NCBI GenBank assembly: GCA_019348195.1
Contig: JAHWJX010000004.1
Location: 1-61,053, forward strand
Reading direction: 5' to 3'
Source: Pseudomonadota bacterium
GTDB taxonomy: Bacteria > Pseudomonadota > Alphaproteobacteria > Caulobacterales > Caulobacteraceae
DNA: 61,053 bases
Within the stretch, counting starts at the first letter, position 1. The number at the start of each line of letters is the position of its first letter. Positions 55,008 through 61,053 of this stretch are shown here, in pieces. Both the position numbers and the translations under genes were made by a program. Below the pieces are notes generated by a model. It saw only the letters and a list, made by a program, of their open reading frames with translations. It was not told the DNA's origin and did not search any database.

Positions 55008-56650
55008 GATGCGGTGGCCGGGGCGTTGAGCCAGTTGCGCAGGGTGGAGACGGAAGCCTCAGGATGCTTCTCGACGAACTCCGCCACCTTCTTGACCGAG
55101 CTGGCTTTCACCGCCCCCTCGATGCGAGCGATGTCGAGCGTGCTCTCAACGTCCGGACCGGGCAGGGCCAGCGTCTCGCCGGAAACCTCATAGGCCAGGG
55201 CCGCCGTGGGAGCGGGCAAGGCGTTCGACGCGGGTGCCAACGCCGGAACGGCCGCGCCCGCTCCGCCCGTCGCACCCTTCAGGAGCGGCCGCGCGACGAA
55301 GAAGATCATCAGGGCGCCCACCAGACCCAGGATGAGCAGCTCCACGCCGCGCATCACGTCGTTCTTGTCGAAGCCCATCAGGGGATTGGCCGCCGCCGTT
55401 CCGCCCGCCGCAGCATCGTCGCGGGCGAAGCGGACGTTGGTCACCACCACTTGGTCGCCCCGGGCGCCGTCGAAGCCCACCGCCGCCCGCACCAGATCGT
55501 TGATTCGCTGCATCTCCTCCGGCGCCCGGGCGGTATAGGCGCCGGGCTTGCCGTCGGCGCCCACCGCCGTGACGCCGTCCACCGCAACCGCAACCGCCAC
55601 CCGCTTGATGCGGCCCGGCTCGACCACTTCGGTCCGGGTGGTGGAGCTGATCTCGTAATTGGTCGTCTCCGTCGCCCCTTCGGCGGCGCTCTGCGCCATG
55701 GCGGCGCCGGGGGTCTGCTGCCCTTCCGGAATATTGGCGGCGGCCGTGGCCATGCCGGCGGCGTCCGGCTCGGTTTCGTTGCTGGTCTCCTCGGACGTCT
55801 GGGTGGAGCGCACCACCTGGCCGTCGGGGTCGTAGGTCTTCTGCTCCGTGGTCACGCGCGACAGGTCCAGTTCGGCGGTGACGTTCACCCGCGCCCGACC
55901 GGGCCCCACCACGCCTTCCACGATCTCCAGCACCTTGCGGCGGAGCTTGCCCTCCTCCTCTGCCCGCAGGCTATCGGCCGCGGCTCCCGTGACCGAACCG
56001 TCGCCGGAGCCGTCCGCCAGCATCTTGCCCTTGTCGTCGCTGATGGTGACGCGCTGGGCCGACAGCCCCGTCACCGCGCCCGCAACCAGGTTGCGGATCG
56101 TGACCACCTTGTCGGCGGGCAGCTCGCCTCGGCCGAAGCCCACCACCACGGAGGCGGAGGGCTGCTCCGGCGTCTCCTCGAACAGCTCGCGCTTGGGCAG
56201 GGCCAGTTGCACCCGAACGCTGGTGACGCCCTGGATGGCCCGGATGGTGCGCGCCAGCTCGCCTTCCAGCGCCCGTTGGCGGTTCAGCTGTTGGACGAAG
56301 TCCGTCTGCCCCAGCGCCGAGGCTTCGTCGAAAATTTCATAGCCCACCGAGCCGGCCGTCGGCAGCCCTTGCCCGGAAAGCAGCAGCCGCGAGGAGGCCA
56401 CCTCGTCGCGCGGCACCATGATGGTCGAGCCGTCGCCTTTGGCCTCGTACTCCACACCCGCCGCGTCCAGCGCGGCCGCAATCTCCGAGGCCTCCTTCAG
56501 ATCCAGGTTGGAATACAGCAGAGCCTGGGGCTCGCCGCCGATCCGCATGGAGATGGCCGCCAGCACGGCCACCAGCCCCAGCGCCCCGCCGACCAGGGCC
56601 GCCAGTCGCCCGATCCCGAACCGTCCCAACAAAGCCGTCAGCTGACCCAC
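55004..56650 (-). CDS. fliF: Flagellar MS-ring protein FliF
   Basis: 548 aa from GTG 56650 (a TTG 13 codons upstream is open but would lie very near the promoter). N-terminal TM ([20 protein letters not shown]), ring-building motif [20 protein letters not shown], and [20 protein letters not shown]-terminal TM ([20 protein letters not shown]) and FliG-binding tail. First gene of the fliF-G-H-N-flbD-flhA operon. Confidence 0.94.
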   Translation of the reverse strand: MGQLTALLGRFGIGRLAALVGGALGLVAVLAAISMRIGGEPQALLYSNLDLKEASEIAAALDAAGVEYEAKGDGSTIMVPRDEVASSRLLLSGQGLPTAGSVGYEIFDEASALGQTDFVQQLNRQRALEGELARTIRAIQGVTSVRVQLALPKRELFEETPEQPSASVVVGFGRGELPADKVVTIRNLVAGAVTGLSAQRVTISDDKGKMLADGSGDGSVTGAAADSLRAEEEGKLRRKVLEIVEGVVGPGRARVNVTAELDLSRVTTEQKTYDPDGQVVRSTQTSEETSNETEPDAAGMATAAANIPEGQQTPGAAMAQSAAEGATETTNYEISSTTRTEVVEPGRIKRVAVAVAVDGVTAVGADGKPGAYTARAPEEMQRINDLVRAAVGFDGARGDQVVVTNVRFARDDAAAGGTAAANPLMGFDKNDVMRGVELLILGLVGALMIFFVARPLLKGATGGAGAAVPALAPASNALPAPTAALAYEVSGETLALPGPDVESTLDIARIEGAVKASSVKKVAEFVEKHPEASVSTLRNWLNAPATAS

Positions 56651-56707
56651 GCGCGCCCTCGCTGGCGGGTTTCGCCCGCCGGTGGGCAAGTTTTGCCGGG
56701 TCGGGCG

Positions 56708-56722
56708 TTAACGCGGAGTTAT
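56708..56722 (-). promoter_or_regulatory. CtrA-like box upstream of fliF
   Basis: TTAACGCGGAGTTAT fits TTAA-N7-TTAA with one mismatch. It lies 58-72 nt before the GTG start of fliF, suiting a -35-overlapping CtrA site with a leader of about 30 nt, as for class II flagellar operons of Caulobacter. Pure pattern match. Confidence 0.6.
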
Positions 56723-56855
56723 GGAGGCGGGCGCGCGCCTCTTTAGTGTCTCTGCGGACCAGCCCAGGGCAGGTTCGACCATTCCTAGAGGCCTGAACGG
56801 AGAAGGCCGCGCTCCCGTCCGGAAGCGCGGCCCTTCGCCCAATTCGACGTGTCGC

Positions 56856-57134
56856 CTAGCGGTAGGCCTGAATCCGCGTGGTGCGCAGGCCGGCCATGCC
56901 GTGACGGTCGATGGAGCTCTGCCAGCCGAGGAACTCTTCGTGGGTCAGACGATAGCGTTGACAGGCGTCCTCCAGGCTCAGCAGCCCGCCGCGCACCGCG
57001 TGGACCACCTCCGCCTTGCGGCGGATGACCCAGCGGTCGGTCCGCGGCGGCGGAAGGTCGGCCAGGGTCAACGGCTCGCCCGTCGGCCCGATCACGTAAC
57101 GCTCGCCCTTGTTGTTCAGGCGCTCTTGCAACAT
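56856..57134 (-). CDS. sciP: SciP, CtrA inhibitor (DUF1153)
   Basis: A 92-aa DUF1153 helix-turn-helix protein: ERYVIGPTGEPLTLADLPPP, then RWVIRRKAEVVHAVRGGLLS and LEDACQRYRLTHEEFLGWQ. In C. crescentus SciP binds CtrA-regulated promoters in swarmer cells and blocks their activation. As in that species it sits beside the fliF operon and flgE. A terminator-like gap follows. ATG 57134. Confidence 0.92.
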   Translation of the reverse strand: MLQERLNNKGERYVIGPTGEPLTLADLPPPRTDRWVIRRKAEVVHAVRGGLLSLEDACQRYRLTHEEFLGWQSSIDRHGMAGLRTTRIQAYR

Positions 57135-57185
57135 CGGCGTTTCTGCCTCTCACCCATTCCGTAGCGTGACCATAAGCGCGGGGCC

Positions 57186-57200
57186 TCAACGCCGGCTTAA
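57186..57200 (-). promoter_or_regulatory. CtrA-like box upstream of sciP
   Basis: On the minus strand TTAAGCCGGCGTTGA, TTAA-N7-TTGA, one mismatch from TTAA-N7-TTAA; 52 nt before the sciP ATG. Would make sciP a CtrA target that feeds back on CtrA. Pattern match only. Confidence 0.5.
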
Positions 57201-57247
57201 TCGCAAAGGTGAAAGCCTCACTAACAAAGGTGTGCCGAAACGGAACA

Positions 57248-57273
57248 GGGCCGCGCTCAAGAGAACACGGCCC
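57248..57273 (-). terminator. Terminator-like hairpin after flgE
   Basis: Arms GGGCCG / CGGCCC with further imperfect pairing inside, 25 nt past the flgE stop. Followed on the minus strand by TGTTCCGTTT. Separates flgE from the sciP promoter region. Confidence 0.55.
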
Positions 57274-57298
57274 CTTCCATAGTCGTTAATCAGTGTTA

Positions 57299-58789
57299 CT
57301 AGCGCTTGATGCGCAGAAGTTCTTCAAGCATCTCGTCCGCGGTGGTGATGATCTTGGACGAAGCGGAATAGGCCCGCTGGGTCGTGATCAGTCCCGTGAA
57401 CTCCGCCGAAAGATCAACCGTAGAGGCCTCCAGGGTCGAAGGCGAGATGAAGCCGGCTCCACCCGTGCCCGGCGCCTTCAGATTGTAGGTGCCGGACTCT
57501 AGCGAGACCTGGAAGGCGTTGCCGGAGACCGCCTTCATCGCGTCCGTGTTGCCGAAGGTGGCGATCGCGACCTGGGCGATCTGCCGCGTGACGCCGTTGT
57601 CGAACTCGGCGGCGACAAAGCCCTCATCGTTGATGTTGATGGAGGTGAGGTTCCCGAACGGCGTGCCGTTGGTGTTGATCGTCTCCACGAAGGACTTGGT
57701 GCTGAACTGGCTGAGCCCGCCTGCCGCCAGGCCGAAGTCGAAGCGGACCTCTTGCTCCTGGATGCCGAGGTCGGGCGTCCACTTCACGTCGGTGCCGGCG
57801 GGCGCCGCCGCGTCGGAGGCTCCGATCCTGAGCACGGGGGGCGGGACGACGCCGCTCGCCGGGATGTCGCCGAACAGCCCTTCAGCGCCGAAATCCTTAC
57901 TGGGATCGTACTTGCCGTCTTGTGTGAAGGCGATCTTTCCGACCTTGACCTGCCCCGGCGACAAGCCTGGTCCGCTGACGACGTCGCTGGCGGGTGACGC
58001 GTGGATCTCCACGTGCCAGATGTTGGGCTCCTTGCTCTTCAGGAAGGAGAGCGTGAGCGACCGGCGTCCGCCCTTGGAGTCCGAAACAGGCACCTGGAAG
58101 GAGAAATCCGGCTTCACGCCGACCGGCGGGGTCGCGTTCGGGTCGTACATGGACATGCTGTTGGCTGGGGACGTGGCGGTCGGGGTCGCCTGGTAGGGCG
58201 TAACGATCGGTGGGGTGACGCCGACGTTCTTGGCGGCCGGGGACACCTCCTGGTTGGAGTTAAGGTTCGTCTTGGTCCCGATCCGGGTGGTCTTCTCGGC
58301 CGTGCCGCCGATGGCGGTGACGTTGATGGTCTGCAGCTTGGTCAGGTCGGACGGGTCGCTCAGGACCTTGCCTTCCTTGTCGATCGGCCAGCCCTGCAGG
58401 TACAGGCCCGCCGCGTTCTTCAGATAGCCCAGTTGGTCCAATTGAAAGTTGCCGGCGCGGGTGAAGGAGCGGGCGTCGGTGGGCTGGACGTTCTCCGGCT
58501 TGTCGGTGACCACGAAAAAGCCGTTCCCCTGGATGCCCAGGTCCGTGCTGGTGGTGGTCTGCTGCAGCAGACCCTGCTGGCCCACGAACTGCCGCGTCTT
58601 GGTGGTGACGCCGCCCGCGTTGTAGCTGCCGGCCGCGGCGCGTGCGGTGACAATGGTCTGGAAGTCGGCCTGGCTGCGCTTGTAGCCGACCGTGTTCACA
58701 TTGGCGATGTTGTCTGACAGGGCGGCTAGGGCCGCCGAATTTGCTTTCAGGCCGGAAACGCCGGCGAGGAGCGCGCTGTTGATGCCCAT
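57299..58789 (-). CDS. flgE: Flagellar hook protein FlgE
   Basis: A 496-aa hook monomer. N-terminal flagellar rod/hook helix region INSALLAGVSGLKANSAALA with NIANVNTVGYKRSQADFQTI; C-terminal matching helix VDLSAEFTGLITTQRAYSAS then SKIITTADEMLEELLRIKR. The variable middle carries the hook surface domains. ATG 58789. Length is typical for the long alphaproteobacterial form. The gap to flgD includes a CGCGCC...GGCGCG stem. Confidence 0.95.
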   Translation of the reverse strand: MGINSALLAGVSGLKANSAALAALSDNIANVNTVGYKRSQADFQTIVTARAAAGSYNAGGVTTKTRQFVGQQGLLQQTTTSTDLGIQGNGFFVVTDKPENVQPTDARSFTRAGNFQLDQLGYLKNAAGLYLQGWPIDKEGKVLSDPSDLTKLQTINVTAIGGTAEKTTRIGTKTNLNSNQEVSPAAKNVGVTPPIVTPYQATPTATSPANSMSMYDPNATPPVGVKPDFSFQVPVSDSKGGRRSLTLSFLKSKEPNIWHVEIHASPASDVVSGPGLSPGQVKVGKIAFTQDGKYDPSKDFGAEGLFGDIPASGVVPPPVLRIGASDAAAPAGTDVKWTPDLGIQEQEVRFDFGLAAGGLSQFSTKSFVETINTNGTPFGNLTSININDEGFVAAEFDNGVTRQIAQVAIATFGNTDAMKAVSGNAFQVSLESGTYNLKAPGTGGAGFISPSTLEASTVDLSAEFTGLITTQRAYSASSKIITTADEMLEELLRIKR

Positions 58790-58883
58790 GGGGTGATCCT
58801 TCTCGAAGACTGATGGAGGGATCGCTTCTGCGTTTCGGCTCTTGAGAACCGGCCTCGCGCCATTCGGGCGCGGGTGTTGATGG

Positions 58884-59588
58884 TTAGGCCGCGGCCTTGG
58901 TTTCGACCGGCGCGGAGGCGCGGACGGAGGTGATCGACTTCATCGGGATCTTGGCGGAGCCCACGCTCAGCCAGGGCTCCCCATCGATGGACTCCACGGC
59001 CGTGACCGTGCCCACCGTGTTCACCGGCGCCTCCAACGGTTTTCCGTTCGGCGCCCAGGCCTTGACGGTCAGGGTGTAGGTCCCGCTCGTGGCCTTGTCG
59101 GGCAGAACGACGCCGTCCTTCACCACCGTGCCGTCCCAGGCAAGGCCGTGACGCCCCTTGGCGAGCAGCTGTCCCTCGACGTCCCAGGACTTGACCACCT
59201 GGCCCGCTGCATTGCGCACCTCCACGGTGGCCATGTGGGCGTCCTCGGGAAGCTCGTAGCTCCACTTCGCCACGCCCCTGCTCATCTCCGCCGTGCTCTT
59301 GTCGGCGGTGACCTCCTTGCCGATCAGGTTGACCGCGCTGCCGATGGCGTCGCTTCCCTTGTTCACCAAGGAGGTGAGCAACTGGTTGGACAACAGTTGC
59401 TGCTCGACGCCCGTCATCTGGACCAGTTGCTGCGTGAACTGGTTGCCGTCCATGGGCGCCAGGGGATCCTGGTTCTTCAGTTGGGTGGTCAGCAGCGACA
59501 GAAAGGTTTCGAAGTTCTCGGCTAGGCGCGTGCGCCCGGCGCCCACGCTGGCGTCGGCGGTTGCGGCGGAAACGGCGGAGATCGCCAT
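58884..59588 (-). CDS. flgD: Flagellar hook assembly protein FlgD
   Basis: A 234-aa hook cap protein. N-terminal motif ENFETFLSLLTTQLKNQDPL and APMDGNQFTQQLVQMTGVEQ are diagnostic; the C-terminal part holds the Ig-like/Tudor FlgD domain (WDGTVVKDGVVLPDKATSGT). ATG 59588, 4 nt after fliK. Confidence 0.94.
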   Translation of the reverse strand: MAISAVSAATADASVGAGRTRLAENFETFLSLLTTQLKNQDPLAPMDGNQFTQQLVQMTGVEQQLLSNQLLTSLVNKGSDAIGSAVNLIGKEVTADKSTAEMSRGVAKWSYELPEDAHMATVEVRNAAGQVVKSWDVEGQLLAKGRHGLAWDGTVVKDGVVLPDKATSGTYTLTVKAWAPNGKPLEAPVNTVGTVTAVESIDGEPWLSVGSAKIPMKSITSVRASAPVETKAAA

Positions 59589-59592
59589 GGGT

Positions 59593-61053
59593 CTAGATCC
59601 TCACATCGAGGCCAGCGCGGTCGCGCAGGCGCAGGGGGAGAGCGGGAAGATTGTCGGCGGACTCAGCCTGGAGCAGCGCGGCTTGGAAGGCCTGAGCGCG
59701 GGCCTGCTGCCCCCCGTTGCGAGACTGGGGCTGATCGCCGCTCGGGCGTTCGCGGCCTTGCCCGTGTTCGAAGCTGAGCCCGCCCTTGGATAGATCGAAG
59801 CCGGCCTGCTCCAGCGCCCGCTGGAGTTCGGCGCCGCGGCTGCGCAGTTCGGCCGCCGCTTCAGGCCGCTCAAAGGCCATCTGGGCCGACAGGCGCCCAT
59901 CGGCGCCGATGTCGATGCTGACGTTGACGACCCCCAGGCCCAGCGGATCCAGCGCCACCTCGAAACGACTGTTGCGGGCCTCCAGCTTGCGCGCGATCTC
60001 CGCAGCCAGGCTGGCCACCGTCTCCGGCGAGCCCCGCACCGGAACCGACGCGGACCGGGTCTCAGCCGAGGCGGGGGTGGAGGACGGCGCGGCCTCGGGC
60101 GCCTTCACTTCGGGACCGGTCGGCTCCGGGGCATTCTCCGCCGCCTCAAGGACGCCAGGCTGGCTCGTAACCGGGACCGCTGCAGGCGCGAGGGGGTCGC
60201 CGGACCCCGAACCCGCTCCGGCTTGCGCACGAACCGCGGAGGTTTGCGCCTCCGGAGCGGCCGTCGACGTCGATCCGGGCTGCGGGCTGAACCCCGGACG
60301 GCCCGACGCTTGAGGGGTCCCCTTTGACGCCGCACCGCGCTCCGCCATGGCGTTGCGTATGGTCTGGGCCACCACAGGCGCGGCCACCTGTTCACCGGTG
60401 ATCGACAGCAGCGCCGAATTGGAGAGCGCCGCGGCAAGGGCGGCGGGTGCGCCGGCGCTGGCCGCAGCAAGCTCGGGGCGAGGAAGCTCGGTCGCGGGAG
60501 CCTGCGCAGGCGCGATGTTGGATGCAACCGTCGGCGTCGCGGCCGGGGTCGTCCCCGCCAAGGTGCGCTGAGACCCTGAAGGCGGATCGAAGGCCGAAGC
60601 CTCGTTCACAACCGCAGCCGGTGCGCCCATTCGCGCTGACGGGAGAGCGGCCGCTGCAAAGGCTTCAGGTTCGATCGATCGAGCCGCCTCCGCGGGGGGC
60701 GCCCCGCTGGGCGGAGGCGCTCCGTCCGCCTGCAGCAAGGCCCCGACCGAAGCGGCCCTGTCTGCTGCATCCACAGACCTCGGCTGGACCGCCTCACCCG
60801 GCTGGGTTCCTGCGCGGTCTGACCCCACCATGGTTTCCGTTGGGGGAGCTACGGCCCCGGAGTCCGCTGCCGCGGCTACAGGCCCGGGTCCGGCTGCGGC
60901 TACGAGCGCGGCTGCGGGTGCGGATGCGACTGCGGCTGAGGCTGAGGCTGCGACTGCGGCTGAGGCTGAGGCTGAGGCTGAGGGGGTCGGCAGCGCTTGC
61001 TCTGCGGACAAAGCAAGGGGCTGAGCGGAGGTCGCCGCCGCCTGCACCGGGCC
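59593..61053 (-). CDS. fliK: Flagellar hook-length control protein FliK (5' end beyond window)
   Basis: The frame is open to the window edge, so the N-terminus is probably missing; at least 486 codons are present. Most of it is low-complexity Ala/Pro/Ser/Glu-rich, as expected of the FliK ruler. The C-terminal domain (about the last 130 residues) has ALDPLGLGVVNVSIDIGADG, the Flg_hook (FliK C) signature, and LRSRGAELQRALEQAGFDLS. Upstream of flgD and flgE, its functional partners. Confidence 0.85.
   Translation of the reverse strand, partial: GPVQAAATSAQPLALSAEQALPTPSASASASAAVAASASAAVASAPAAALVAAAGPGPVAAAADSGAVAPPTETMVGSDRAGTQPGEAVQPRSVDAADRAASVGALLQADGAPPPSGAPPAEAARSIEPEAFAAAALPSARMGAPAAVVNEASAFDPPSGSQRTLAGTTPAATPTVASNIAPAQAPATELPRPELAAASAGAPAALAAALSNSALLSITGEQVAAPVVAQTIRNAMAERGAASKGTPQASGRPGFSPQPGSTSTAAPEAQTSAVRAQAGAGSGSGDPLAPAAVPVTSQPGVLEAAENAPEPTGPEVKAPEAAPSSTPASAETRSASVPVRGSPETVASLAAEIARKLEARNSRFEVALDPLGLGVVNVSIDIGADGRLSAQMAFERPEAAAELRSRGAELQRALEQAGFDLSKGGLSFEHGQGRERPSGDQPQSRNGGQQARAQAFQAALLQAESADNLPALPLRLRDRAGLDVRI
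60931..60982. repeat. GAGGCT-type hexanucleotide repeat inside fliK
   Basis: Tandem copies of GAGGCT/GCGACT-like units (plus-strand GGCTGAGGCTGAGGCTGAGG). On the coding strand they give alternating Ser-Ala (SASASA). Slippage by one unit would change length by two residues and keep frame. Confidence 0.7.

Overview
This is a GC-rich chromosomal window from an alphaproteobacterium, almost certainly a member of the Caulobacteraceae (Caulobacter/Phenylobacterium/Brevundimonas group). The lineage markers are rcdA (DUF1465), sciP (DUF1153), the flagellar order fliF-fliG-fliH(flbE)-fliN-flbD-flhA with a CtrA-like box upstream, a Cys-free ribosomal protein L31, and ruvCAB-ybgC-tolQRA in one run. Genes are densely packed, often with ATGA, GTGA or TTGA overlaps. 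No tRNA, rRNA or CRISPR array was seen.

Layout. 1-4008 (minus): ruvC-ruvA-ruvB-ybgC-tolQ-tolR-tolA (tolA cut by the window edge). 4103-6645: an M20 peptidase, yebC and a small membrane protein. 6642-9381: the most unusual part, a quorum-sensing cassette (xre-luxR-luxI, with a perfect 20-bp lux-box dyad) lying between the two decayed halves of an IS5-family transposase. Near-identical inverted ends and a CTAG at each side bound the whole unit. 9378-11740 (minus): YmdB-like phosphoesterase, 5-formyl-THF cyclo-ligase, a probable 6S RNA, zapA and a coiled-coil protein. 11849-18020: central carbon genes tkt-gap-pgk-fba, with two small unrelated ORFs between them. 18079-21103: a cluster with a haem/iron flavour (ChaN-like, TspO-like, bfr, bfd with a Fur box) around an alpha/beta hydrolase gene that has an early in-frame stop.

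21246-26736: thiE, ABC exporter, rpmE, rcdA, DUF1192, quinone oxidoreductase, DUF72. 26745-29990: a GbsR-type regulator followed by cydAB and a 49-aa DUF2474 subunit-like protein, a cytochrome bd (probably cyanide-insensitive type) operon. 30033-43768: housekeeping genes (efp, inositol phosphatase, aminotransferase, WecA/MraY-like transferase, polyprenyl synthase, folB with an SDR, NUDIX, pgsA, DUF885, uvrC, lone exbD). 43765-46612 (minus): a three-gene chemotaxis-like module, CheA-like hybrid/CheY/CheR. 46699-49229: class A PBP and a UPF0260 protein. 49408-61053 (minus): flagellar region flhA, flbD, fliN, fliH, fliG, fliF, then sciP, flgE, flgD and a 5'-truncated fliK.

Working together: the flagellar basal-body genes, their sigma-54 activator FlbD, and the CtrA-network proteins SciP and RcdA tie motility to the cell cycle. 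The lux cassette appears to be a later addition. It was placed exactly at a CTAG shared by the stop codons of two convergent genes, so neither neighbour was broken.
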